Shown: positions 26,708 to 34,724 of the stretch, piece by piece | How positions within the stretch are numbered: position 1 is the stretch's first letter | Layout of the letters: every line of letters starts with the position of its first letter | NCBI RefSeq assembly: GCF_001905095.1 | Contig: NZ_LWLS01000066.1 | Coordinates: 43,087-107,086 of the forward strand | From: Micromonospora sp. CB01531 | GTDB taxonomy: Bacteria > Actinomycetota > Actinomycetes > Mycobacteriales > Micromonosporaceae | DNA length: 64,000 nucleotides | Direction: 5' to 3' | Position numbers and translations under genes: made by a program | The notes under the pieces: generated by a model | Database searches by the model: none | What the model was told of the DNA's origin: nothing | The model's input: only the letters and a program-made list of their open reading frames with translations

Positions 26708-26850
26708 TCGGCGTGTTCCCCAACCCCCAAGCCCTGCTCCGCCTCGCCGGCGCCGTCCTCGTCGAAGCCGACGACGAATGGCAGACCGGCGACCGCCGCT
26801 ACCTCGCCCGAGGCACCAGGGCACTGATCACCACACCCGCCCTCACCCGC
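26708..26850 (+). pseudogene. IS256-type transposase C-terminal remnant
   Basis: Reads VFPNPQALLRLAGAVLVEAD, then DEWQTGDRRYLARGTRALIT, the conserved end of IS256 (Mutator-type) transposases (FPN...LRL..A.L.E..DEWQ..DRRYLS). No DDE core is left; only the last 40 or so residues survive. Confidence 0.8.
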
Positions 26851-26874
26851 GCAACAATCGAACTGGCAGCCGCA

Positions 26875-27150
26875 TGTCCACCATCGCCTGGCCCGACCGC
26901 CGAGCCGACATCATCAGCGCCCTGTCCATCCTCGCGACCCTGCGCCACACCAGACCACGTCCTGGCCCGGCCTGACCGAGGCCGTCCACTGGCTCATCGA
27001 CGACACCTTCTGGGACCAGCACCATCCCCGCAACGACATCGGCACCATCCTCGCGGGGCAGCAGCCAGGCCATCGCGATCACCGCAACACTCGAACCGTT
27101 CCTATGGGCTGAGCATGAGTTGCACATGCTCAGCCGTGTGCCCGGAACGG
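26875..27150 (+). pseudogene. Frameshifted SCO4402-like protein remnant
   Basis: Protein-like sequence in three successive frames: RRADIISALSILATLRH, then WPGLTEAVHWLIDDTFWDQH followed by HPRNDIGTIL, then AIAITATLEPFLWAEHELHM. Read together they resemble the small SCO4402-family proteins (roughly 110-140 aa, function unknown). At least two frameshifts disable it. It has no ribosome site and follows IS256 debris. Confidence 0.5.
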
Positions 27151-27255
27151 AGTTGGGCACACTGGCCCCCCGCGTTCGCTCCGTGTCCGGCCCGGGTTGA
27201 CTCGTTCGTCATGCTGGAACCGGAAGCCCACGCCCGCATCACTCGAGGGGGACCT

Positions 27256-27759
27256 ATGCGCAAGCCGGCCAGGACTGCTGCCGTCCTTTTCGGGCTCGGC
27301 GTCGGCGCTGCGGTCGGTCCATCCCTCGGGCCGGCCGCCGTCTGGTCCGGTGTTGCGATCGCCGCGCTCGGCGTCGTGCTCTCCCTGGTCGGTACCACGG
27401 AATCCGACCTCGCCGGGGACGGTCTGGTCGACCGCGACGAGGATGCCGGGGTGGCAGGCGACGGGACAACCACAGGAACAGCGGTCGTCCCGGAACGACG
27501 ACGGCGGCCAGCCCTCAGCGGCCTGGGCACCCGGGTAGAACAGATCCTCAAACTCGCCGAGGAACAGGCCGACGACCACCGCGCCAAGGCGCGGCTCGAA
27601 GCCGAAGGGATCGTGACCGCCACCCGACGGGAGGCGGAGGCAATCCTGAACCGGGCGCACGAACAGGCGGCCGGGATCACCGGTACCCGCCAGGATCTGT
27701 CTCCTGTACCGCCCACCCGGGCACCGTCACCGGAGGAAGATCCGAGCCCTCACAACTGA
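27256..27759 (+). CDS. Small membrane-anchored coiled-coil protein, unrecognised
   Basis: 167-aa protein from the ATG at 27256, which follows GAGGGGGA. Residues 5-50 form one hydrophobic hairpin or two short helices (AAVLFGLGVGAAVGPSLGPA, VWSGVAIAALGVVLSLVGTT). An acidic linker follows, then a charged coiled coil (RVEQILKLAEEQADDHRAKA, RREAEAILNRAHEQAAGI) like the DivIVA-type coiled coils common in actinomycetes. The C-terminus is Pro-rich. It is probably a membrane-tethered structural or scaffold protein (inference). The 200 bp after it hold no recognised feature. Confidence 0.6.
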   Translation: MRKPARTAAVLFGLGVGAAVGPSLGPAAVWSGVAIAALGVVLSLVGTTESDLAGDGLVDRDEDAGVAGDGTTTGTAVVPERRRRPALSGLGTRVEQILKLAEEQADDHRAKARLEAEGIVTATRREAEAILNRAHEQAAGITGTRQDLSPVPPTRAPSPEEDPSPHN

Positions 27760-27967
27760 CAGAAGCGGAGCGGCCGGGAGTCCCCGAGGTGCACCGGATC
27801 TGCGCCTCGCTCTCTCATACAGCCCTCGAGCTGGACCGACAAACCCAAGCTCGACCCATACGGCAAGGACGTCCAGGTTGAGCGCACCACGGAGGCCAAG
27901 CGTCGCCGCGGCAGCATCTAATGATCCCGCCGGTCAGCTTTCTAGCGGCGCCCTCGCCCACGGTGGT

Positions 27968-29083
27968 TCACGCTACGAGCAGGCGGAGACCGAGCTCTGC
28001 CGTGTCGAGGGCGACGATGTCACGGTTACGCTCGGCCCACCGGCCTGAGGAAAGATCTTCGCGCAGTGTGCTGACTGCCCGCTGCTCAGCCTGCGGTCCG
28101 ACTCTGGTCCATACCGAAACCGCGCGGCGTACATGTTCGTCCAGGTACGCCTCAGGCCGACGCCAGTATGCCTCGAAAAAGCCGTCAGCACAGTCCCACG
28201 GAACGAGCACCGGCTCCGCGCGTCCTCCGATCGCGCGGGTCAGGTCGGCCAAGGACGGCCAGCCGACAAGGAGGTCGGCGAACTCAGGTAAGTAGTCGCG
28301 GGTGAGCCAGAACCGCTGACGCCAGCCGGTGTCAGCGGCGTCGTAGGTGAACACCACCACACGGCGGGCCACACGCCGCATCTCACGCAGCCCGGCGACC
28401 GGGTCCGGCCAGTGATGGACGGTGCTGACCGCCATCGCGGCGTCAAAGGACTGGTCCTCGAACGGCAGACTCTCCGCAGCGGCGGCCACGCACGGCGCCG
28501 CGCCCACGGGACGCTGCGCCCGCATGACCGCCGACGGTTCTACCGCCGTAACCTCGCGGTCGGGTGGTTCGTAGGAGCCGGTGCCAGCCCCGACGTTCAG
28601 CACAGTTCGTGCGTCCCCCAGCGCATCCCAGATGCGCGCGGCGATCCGCGGCTCGGTGCGCCTCGTCGCTGGGTAAGCGGATCCGATGGCGTCGTACAGC
28701 TGCGCGCCGAACACTTTCAGTTGCTCCTCTGGCGTCGTCCTGATTCCCATCGCTCGGCCCTCCAGTTCCCTGTCTATGGCCGTCACCATGGCAGCAGCGC
28801 GGTCGCGCTGGCCCATCAGCAGGCCGCGCAGCCGGCACAGGTGCGCGACTGCGTCGGTGGCCGGATCGTCAACCAGATCCGCGATCTCCCGTAATCCGAA
28901 GCCGAGCCGCCGGTAGGCGAGCACCTCCCGGAGTCGCTCCACGTCGCCTGCGGAGTAGGCCCGGTGCCCAGCCGCGGTCCGCGTGGACGGCTCCAGGAGG
29001 CCGATCTCGTCATAGTGATGCAGTGTGCGGACGCTGACGCCGGCCAACTCCGCCACACGCCCCACGGTCAAGTGCTCCTCCAC
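27968..29083 (-). CDS. MerR regulator fused to SAM methyltransferase domain
   Basis: About 371 aa. Residues 1-75 are a MerR DNA-binding domain (TVGRVAELAGVSVRTLHHYD, RRLGFGLREIADLVDDP). A coiled-coil linker leads to a class I methyltransferase domain: TVLNVGAGTGSYEPP (motif I), SLPFEDQSFDAAMAVSTVHH (motifs II-III) and RRVVVFTYDA. The start is uncertain: GTG at 29083, or TTG at 29071, which has GGAGGAG directly before it. The fusion suggests a regulator whose sensor half binds SAM-like or methylated ligands, or a methyltransferase that controls its own gene; which is true cannot be read from sequence. No target dyad is evident immediately upstream. Confidence 0.85.
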   Translation of the reverse strand: MEEHLTVGRVAELAGVSVRTLHHYDEIGLLEPSTRTAAGHRAYSAGDVERLREVLAYRRLGFGLREIADLVDDPATDAVAHLCRLRGLLMGQRDRAAAMVTAIDRELEGRAMGIRTTPEEQLKVFGAQLYDAIGSAYPATRRTEPRIAARIWDALGDARTVLNVGAGTGSYEPPDREVTAVEPSAVMRAQRPVGAAPCVAAAAESLPFEDQSFDAAMAVSTVHHWPDPVAGLREMRRVARRVVVFTYDAADTGWRQRFWLTRDYLPEFADLLVGWPSLADLTRAIGGRAEPVLVPWDCADGFFEAYWRRPEAYLDEHVRRAVSVWTRVGPQAEQRAVSTLREDLSSGRWAERNRDIVALDTAELGLRLLVA

Positions 29084-29145
29084 ACCACCGACTATGTGGC
29101 ATGACGCCGCGTGAGGAGCAAGCGATTCGCTGCTGGCGTCAGCTT

Positions 29146-29165
29146 CTCGGCCCTGAAGGGCCGAG
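29146..29165. repeat. Hairpin at the tnpB remnant end
   Basis: CTCGGCCC-TGAA-GGGCCGAG, a perfect 8-bp stem with a tetraloop, 33 bp beyond the tnpB stop. Similar hairpins mark right ends and omega-RNA 3' regions of IS200/IS605-type elements; it could also serve as a terminator. Confidence 0.5.
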
Positions 29166-29198
29166 CTTGCAGATCGTGCTCGATGCTGGCTGTATCGG

Positions 29199-29505
29199 TC
29201 ACGCCGCGTTTGGCAGGCTGACTGCTGCCCAGTCCACGACACCGCGTGTGGCGATGTTGCGGGCTGCGTTCACGTCGGCGTGCTCAGCGAAGCCGCAGGA
29301 CGTGCATCGGAAGGTGGTCTGGTTGGGGCGGTTGGCTTTGGCGATGTGCCCGCAGGCGGAGCAGCCCTGCGAGGTGTACGCCGGGTCCACATGAACGAGC
29401 GCGACTCCTGCTCGTGTCGCTTTGTAGGCGATGAACTGGCCGAGCTGGTGAAACGCCCACGAGTGCAGAGTGACCCGCTGGGGCCGTCGGAGCCGTACCG
29501 CGGAG
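29199..29505 (-). pseudogene. TnpB (IS200/IS605 OrfB) C-terminal remnant
   Basis: About 100 residues of the 3' end of a TnpB-type RNA-guided nuclease gene. It reads RVTLHSWAFHQLGQFIAYKA, then DPAYTSQGCSACGHIAKANR, FRCTSCGFAEHADVNAARNI. The four zinc-ribbon cysteines and the third RuvC aspartate (HADVNAARN) are kept, but the RuvC-I/II and guide-RNA-binding parts are gone and a stop closes the frame at about 29508. It cannot be active. Confidence 0.88.
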
Positions 29506-29559
29506 ACCTACAACAAGGGCCAGCAAACGCTGACGCCGACACAACACCACGTGCACGGT

Positions 29560-29632
29560 ATTCGGCAGTTCAGGTAGCCCGCTCGACCCAGTGGTCAGCT
29601 ACGGACCGTGACCGCTCGTGGTCGATCAGCAT
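29560..29632. repeat. Dispersed 60-70-bp repeat, copy 1
   Basis: Shares GGCAGTTCAG, GCCCGCTC, CAGCTACGGACCG and GACCGCTC blocks in the same order with copies at 56281 and 56949. It lies beside the TnpB remnant. Confidence 0.7.
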
Positions 29633-29669
29633 GCGCGGCATGACAGTGCGTTGCGATGGAGCCGTCGAC

Positions 29670-29690
29670 TTGACCTCAAGCAAGGTTAAC
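29670..29690. promoter_or_regulatory. Possible MerR-type promoter element
   Basis: TTGACCTCAAGCAAGGTTAAC, containing an ACCT-N6-AGGT dyad, 17 bp upstream of the reductase start. It is weaker than the dyad before the aldo/keto reductase at 13277 but of the same general type. Confidence 0.35.
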
Positions 29691-29706
29691 GTTTGAGGAT
29701 TGCGCC

Positions 29707-30573
29707 ATGAGCGATGGCAAGAAGTCAGCACCTGAGGTCGCGGTCATTGGCACGGGGGCCATCGGTAGTGCGCTTGTACATCGGCTGCTGGGAAGCGGGT
29801 ACGACATTACGGTGTGGAACCGTACCGAAAGTCGTGCAACCGAGCTGGTGGCCGCGGGGGCGCTACCAGCGCGGTCCGTGCGGGAGGCGGTGTCATCCAG
29901 CACCCTCGTCTTCCTGACCCTCAAGGACTACACAGCGGTAGAGCAGTGCCTCACCCAACTCGACATGGACCTGTCCGGGCACACGATCGTCGGGATGTAC
30001 ACCGGTACCAGCAGCGAAGCGCGGCTGGCCGCCCAGCGGGCCACCACCCTGGGCGCGCACTACATCGACGCGGGGATTCAGGCCTCGCCCGAGATGATCG
30101 GCACCGATACCGCAACGATCTTGTATAGCGGCTCCCGGCACGCGTTCGAGCAACACAAGACGACCCTCCAGCTGCTGAGCAAGCCACGGTTTGTCGGAGA
30201 AACGCCGGAGGCGGCCGCGGTCTGGGACCTTGCCCTCTTCGGGGTGTGGTACGACGCCCAACTCGGCCTGCTACGAGCCCTTGGTGCAGCACATGAGGCC
30301 GGCATCGACGTGGTGGAATTCTCCCACACGGCGAGTACCCAGCTCGGCCACGTGGTCACTGGAGTGTCCGCCACCGTCTCGGAAATGCAACAGGCCACCT
30401 ACCCCCCAGGCCCCGCAGACCTCACCGAGCACCTGGCGGTCGTCCGCCACCTCATCGAACTGCGGTCCGGCCGACGCCTCGGCAACGGCGGACTACCAGA
30501 GGTAGCGGCGAGAATCGAAGCGCTCATCGCAGACGGCCGCGGAGACGAGGGCTTAACCGCAACGGTCGGATAG
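29707..30573 (+). CDS. NAD(P)-dependent reductase (imine reductase/6PGDH-like)
   Basis: 288-aa two-domain protein. The N-terminal Rossmann domain opens with EVAVIGTGAIGSALVHRLLG (GxGxxG) and the NADP-type VWNRTESRA turn. The helical C-terminal dimerisation domain contains DLALFGVWYDAQLGLLRALG and ends in a long helix. The glycine-rich fold and size match actinomycete imine reductases and beta-hydroxyacid dehydrogenases. The IRED assignment is preferred because the usual hydroxyacid-dehydrogenase lysine motif is absent, but this is not certain. GAGG precedes the ATG. Codon use and GC look slightly lower than in its neighbours. Confidence 0.82.
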   Translation: MSDGKKSAPEVAVIGTGAIGSALVHRLLGSGYDITVWNRTESRATELVAAGALPARSVREAVSSSTLVFLTLKDYTAVEQCLTQLDMDLSGHTIVGMYTGTSSEARLAAQRATTLGAHYIDAGIQASPEMIGTDTATILYSGSRHAFEQHKTTLQLLSKPRFVGETPEAAAVWDLALFGVWYDAQLGLLRALGAAHEAGIDVVEFSHTASTQLGHVVTGVSATVSEMQQATYPPGPADLTEHLAVVRHLIELRSGRRLGNGGLPEVAARIEALIADGRGDEGLTATVG

Positions 30574-30973
30574 CGTTCGACCAGCCGACACCCGCTCATC
30601 GGCACCTCCGCGCGTCGCCACCCGTCAACCGGCCGCACTCCACGGTGCGCGATCTGCGGCAGATCCGCGCGCCTGCTGGATACGTCCCGCGGATCGAAGT
30701 CTGACCCGAGGACGAGCATCCTTGTGTTCACAACCCCATGTGGGTCCTTGTTCGATGGCTGGTTCTGGCCGTTCCGACAAGCTGGGGTGAGCCCGACGCA
30801 TCTCGCCGGGACCAAACCACAACTTACGGTGATGCTCAGTCGGCGGCAGATCCGCATGGCGGCCGCACCACTTCATTGAGGATGTGAGCCCGTGGGCGGG
30901 ACCCCTTCGGGCCGTCCCACCTGCGCTGCCCGTACGGAAGGTCGAGGTGGCCGAGCGCGACCACGACGAGCGC
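30574..30973. other. Intergenic stretch, nothing recognised
   Basis: Four hundred bases between convergent genes. No frame with protein-like composition, IS motif or clear terminator was seen. Confidence 0.5.
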
Positions 30974-31867
30974 TCAGAGCGCGGCGAGTTGTTCCAGGGC
31001 TTGCCGTACCTCTGCGCCAACGCGGTCCAGGTTCCATCGGGCGATCTCGGGCAGCGGATGGTCCTCCCGCAGCCGGCGGACCACCTCGAGTCCGACCAGG
31101 TAGCCACAGCGCTTGGGCAGGTCGCCGGCCAGCGGCGAGTCCCGCATGAGGAAGTATGGCGCATGCCGCGCGGGGTCGATCCCGTCGAGGTCATTCCCGA
31201 TCCGCTCCAAGATCTCCGACCACCGCCCTCGGCACTCGTCAAGCCACGCCCGATAACCCGGACGGCCGAACCAGAGATACTCCTCGTCGGCGCGCCCGGG
31301 TGCCGTCTCTACCGAGACCTGAGTGGCCAAGCCCTCGGTGAGCAGACAGCTCGCCAGCCCGTGCGGCGGCCAACCGCGGATCCCGGCGAGCCGGTCGTGC
31401 ACCACATGCGCCACCTCGTGAAGGACGAGCAGGCGGTCGTCGTCGGCCACGCCCAGCTGCTCTACCGCGAGGAACAAGGCGTACCGACCGTCGAGGGCGT
31501 CGGCCCAGCCATTGGCCCGCTGCAACCCCACCAGCACGATGCAGTCAACCGGGCCGCCCTCCCCCGTCCAACCAAGAAGTTCCGCGACCGCCGCGACCCC
31601 GAGCGGCAGGAGCGCCCGCACCGCTGCGGAGCGGGCCATGAGGTCAGCGCTGTCCTCGCGCAGCCGGCCCAGAATGGCGGCGAGGTCGTCAGGACGTGAC
31701 CACTTCCCCTCCCGGTCCAGCTCCCTGAAGATCCGCGGGTGACGGTCAAGGTAGCGAGACCGCCAAAGCCCCGGCCAACGCGCACGATCCAACGCCCCGC
31801 ACTCATCGGCGTACGCCTGAAAATCCGGCACCAGATCTCGTATTCGCAGCAGCTCCGAAGACGACAT
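30974..31867 (-). CDS. DUF2268-type putative Zn-dependent protease
   Basis: 297-aa soluble protein with a metalloprotease motif in LLVLHEVAHVVHDRLAG (HExxH). A downstream glutamate in LLTEGLATQVS, 30-odd residues on, is the probable third ligand (gluzincin arrangement). Family members such as DUF2268 proteins are uncharacterised predicted peptidases. The ATG at 31867 (MSSSELLRIRDL) is chosen because an upstream in-frame ATG would give a low-complexity N-terminus. No signal peptide is seen, so it is cytoplasmic. It reads towards the imine-reductase-like gene. Confidence 0.78.
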   Translation of the reverse strand: MSSSELLRIRDLVPDFQAYADECGALDRARWPGLWRSRYLDRHPRIFRELDREGKWSRPDDLAAILGRLREDSADLMARSAAVRALLPLGVAAVAELLGWTGEGGPVDCIVLVGLQRANGWADALDGRYALFLAVEQLGVADDDRLLVLHEVAHVVHDRLAGIRGWPPHGLASCLLTEGLATQVSVETAPGRADEEYLWFGRPGYRAWLDECRGRWSEILERIGNDLDGIDPARHAPYFLMRDSPLAGDLPKRCGYLVGLEVVRRLREDHPLPEIARWNLDRVGAEVRQALEQLAAL

Positions 31868-32047
31868 GCGCCGATACTGCCCGATGCCCTTCCCACCCGC
31901 CGCCCCCGCCAAGGGCGGCAAGGATAGGCGCGCGCGGGGTAACGCTGCTACCAGCGAGCGACCCGACGGTAGGTACGGCTGGGTGATGTGCGCGCTCAGG
32001 GACGCCGCGCCTTGTCAGCGGCCCAGATGAGGATGTTGTCCGGACCA

Positions 32048-32743
32048 CGTCCTGCTGCCCTTTGATCCGTGTATGCCGGTCGACGCGAGACGGCTGATGA
32101 TTGTTCGATCATGGCTGAGGATCAACTGAGCGCGGTTCGGCGCAGACTTCCAGAAGGAACGCGGGTCCAGGAAACGGTCATCGGGTTTCCCGCGGGTGTC
32201 GGCCGAGCGGGTAGGACGGGGCAGGACATGGACAAAGGCACCCGCGACGAGCTGCTCGGCCGCCTGGTTGACGCAGTCGGGTCCGTCACAGTCGCACACC
32301 CGACGCGGGTTGCCATCGACGGACCGCCCGCCGCAGGCAAGACCACGCTCGCCGACGAGCTGGCCGTCGTCTTGCGCACACAGGGCCGCGACGTCATCCG
32401 CGCGACGATCGACGATTTCCTCTTCCCCCGGGCACAGCGCTATCCGCGCGGCGAGTACTCGGCCGACGGCTGCTACTTCGACACCCACGACTACGATGCG
32501 CTGAACCGGGTGCTGCTCGATCCGCTCGGCCCGGGCGGAGATCGACGCTTCCAACACGCGGTCTACGACCGCACAGCGGATACTGCGCTGTCCCCGCCGG
32601 TCACGGCTGCCCCCGCCGACGCCGTGCTGGTCTTCGTCGGCGTCTTCCTCATGCGCCCGGAACTGATTGATCGGTGGGACCTGCGCATCTTCGTGTCGAC
32701 TGCGCTCGAGAAGACCGTGGATCGTGCCGTGATCCGAGAGCAC
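32048..32743. repeat. 696-bp direct repeat, copy B
   Basis: Appears identical to 20932-21627 in the same orientation; the corresponding plus- and minus-strand translations in several frames match residue for residue. Copy B ends inside the kinase gene at codon 172 and continues directly into the M50/ClpN coding region. Confidence 0.93.
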
Positions 32744-33772
32744 ACGGAGTCGGTGACGCGTGCGTTCATCGTCGTCGGGCTAGCATGCATGTCGCTGTGG
32801 GTGCACATCGTCTTGCACGAGTGCGGGCATCTCATCATGGCGTTGCTGTTGCGTTTGCCGGTTGTCGCGGTTCGTATCGCGCCCTTTACTGGTTGGCGCA
32901 GTGCGGTGTTGGTGCGGCCGGTGCCGTCGGCGACTGCGTTGCCGCTGCGGATGGTGTTGTTGCACCTGGGTGGTCCGATGACGAATCTGGTCACCGCGGG
33001 GGTGCTCGGTGCCGCAGCGGCGTGGACGGGCACCACGTCGGATACGGCGCTGATGCGTGTCGCGCTAGTCGCTGCCGCACTTGTTGCGGCCCTGCTCGAG
33101 GTGGTCAACCTCATCCCCGGGTTAGACCCCCACAGCGACGCCAGCAACGTTCGTCGCTGGCTGTTGGCCCCGACGGCCGCCCGCGCCGCGCTACGGGCCG
33201 GCTGCCTCGCGAAGGGGGTGAGCAGGACGGTGCGGACGATTGCAGGCGGGGAGGGTGACGACGGTCGTCTCGCAGATCCTCCTGACGACCAAGGCGACCC
33301 GCGACGTGCCCTCGCTGCCTTCCGTCGGCGCTGGATCATGGGACCCGCGCAGTCGGCGGCAGATCTTGTCGCCGACGCCGCTCAGGAAGAAGCCAGAATG
33401 CTCAGCCACAACTACGTCGGCACAGAGCACATTCTGCTCGGCCTCATGCACGAGGGCGAGGGTGTGGCCGCCAAGGCGCTGGAGAGCCTCGGCATCTCTC
33501 TCGAGTGTGTCCGCCAGCAGGTTCATGAGATCATTGGCCAGGGCCAGCAGGCGCCGAGCGGGCCCATCCCCTTCACCCCACGCGCCAAGAAGGTCCTCGA
33601 GCTGTCGCTGCGTGAGGCGCAGCAGCTCGGCCACAACCACATCGGCACCGAGCACGTCCTGTTGGGCCTGATCCGCGAGGGCGAAGGCGTCGCGACTCAG
33701 TTGTTGGTCAAACTCGGTGCCGACCTCGATCGGGCACGGCAGCAGGTCGTCCAGCTCCTGTCTGCTCCGTGA
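32228..33772 (+). CDS. Chimeric ORF: kinase fragment + M50-type protease + ClpC N-domain
   Basis: An uninterrupted frame of 514 codons. Residues 1-172 repeat the uridine-kinase-like protein encoded at 21112, cut off before its C-terminal third. From about 176 it becomes a hydrophobic M50/site-2-protease-like domain: the zinc motif HECGH at 197-201 in IVLHECGHLIMALLL, and NLIPGLDPHSDASN as the second motif. Residues about 385-514 are a complete ClpC-type N domain with both repeats (YVGTEHILLGLMHEGEG and HIGTEHVLLGLIREGEG). A GTG at 32753, just after the repeat with ACGGAG before it, could start a native 339-aa M50-ClpN protein. There is no AAA ATPase domain. The fusion with the kinase is probably a by-product of the duplication. 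Confidence 0.8.
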   Translation: MDKGTRDELLGRLVDAVGSVTVAHPTRVAIDGPPAAGKTTLADELAVVLRTQGRDVIRATIDDFLFPRAQRYPRGEYSADGCYFDTHDYDALNRVLLDPLGPGGDRRFQHAVYDRTADTALSPPVTAAPADAVLVFVGVFLMRPELIDRWDLRIFVSTALEKTVDRAVIREHTESVTRAFIVVGLACMSLWVHIVLHECGHLIMALLLRLPVVAVRIAPFTGWRSAVLVRPVPSATALPLRMVLLHLGGPMTNLVTAGVLGAAAAWTGTTSDTALMRVALVAAALVAALLEVVNLIPGLDPHSDASNVRRWLLAPTAARAALRAGCLAKGVSRTVRTIAGGEGDDGRLADPPDDQGDPRRALAAFRRRWIMGPAQSAADLVADAAQEEARMLSHNYVGTEHILLGLMHEGEGVAAKALESLGISLECVRQQVHEIIGQGQQAPSGPIPFTPRAKKVLELSLREAQQLGHNHIGTEHVLLGLIREGEGVATQLLVKLGADLDRARQQVVQLLSAP

Positions 33773-33932
33773 TCCTGAGGGATTCGAAAATGAAGGCGCC
33801 GTCGACAGCGAAGTAGTCGCAGTTGTGCGCCTACTTCAACGCGGCCAAGAGAGTGCCCTGGTGCCGGCCCCCCGGGACGCAGCGAAGCGACGCACCCGGA
33901 TGCCGGGCGACGTCGCGCGAGCGAGGGAGGAT

Positions 33933-34514
33933 TCAGCGGGCGGGCACCGGCTCAGACGACGGCCGCCACTCCCGCCTGATCAGCCCGTAGACCCACGAGT
34001 CAGAGACCTCGCCGTTCACGACGCAGTCTTCCCGCAACGTCCCTTCACGCACGAACCCGAGCTTGTCCAGCACGCGGGCGGATGCCACGTTGCGTGTATC
34101 GGTCTCGGCCTGGACGCGATTCAGGTCCAGTGTGTCGAATGCCCACCGCAGCAAGGCGCGCGCGGCCTCCGTCGCGTAGCCGTGGCCCCACGCTGCATCG
34201 TCGAAGCAGTAGCCCAGCGATGCGCTGCGGTAGTCCGGATTCCACCGGTTCAGGCTGCACCATCCGATGAACGCCCCGTCGGAGTCACGTTCCACGGCCA
34301 GCCGCGTCCCGGTGCCTTCCTCTGCCATCTGCCGGCAGGCCGTGATGAACCGCTCGGCGCGCATGCGTTCGCTCCACGGTGGCGCGTCCCAGTAGCGCAG
34401 CACGTAGGCGCTGCTGTGCAGCGCGAAGAGGTCGTTCGCATCCGCGTCGTCGAAGGGACGCAGTCGAAGGCGAGGGGTGTGCAGCGTGGGGGTGGGCAGC
34501 GACATGTGCGTCAT
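33933..34514 (-). CDS. GNAT acetyltransferase (RimJ/RimL type)
   Basis: 193-aa N-acetyltransferase: LHTPRLRLRPFDDADANDLF at the start, GWCSLNRWNPDYRSASLGYC, then WGHGYATEAARALLRWAFDT (acetyl-CoA loop region) and NVASARVLDKLGFVREGTLR. Members acetylate ribosomal protein N-termini or small amines. The ATG at 34514 has AGGAGG five bases before it. The upstream reading frame is non-coding. It is convergent with the chimeric ORF. The 160 bp between the two hold no feature. Confidence 0.88.
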   Translation of the reverse strand: MTHMSLPTPTLHTPRLRLRPFDDADANDLFALHSSAYVLRYWDAPPWSERMRAERFITACRQMAEEGTGTRLAVERDSDGAFIGWCSLNRWNPDYRSASLGYCFDDAAWGHGYATEAARALLRWAFDTLDLNRVQAETDTRNVASARVLDKLGFVREGTLREDCVVNGEVSDSWVYGLIRREWRPSSEPVPAR

Positions 34515-34724
34515 GTTTCCTCCTGTGATTGATGCCCGATCAACCAGACATCCGGTGCCGGCCACTCGCAATGGGTTTTCTCGCGGGGCGGGCGGAACGA
34601 CGTGCTCGCTCATCGGCTTCCGGTCGTGCCGTCGGACCCGCCCGACTCGCGGCAGATCAGGATGTCGGCGGTGGTCGGCGGTGACGGCAAGGCCCACCGT
34701 CGGGTCGGCACCTGCACGGCTGGG

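Noticed and set aside
20932..32743. Reading the 696-bp repeats as ends of a composite transposon
   Set aside because: No transposase, inverted ends or target duplications flank either copy, and the repeat begins and ends in ordinary gene sequence.
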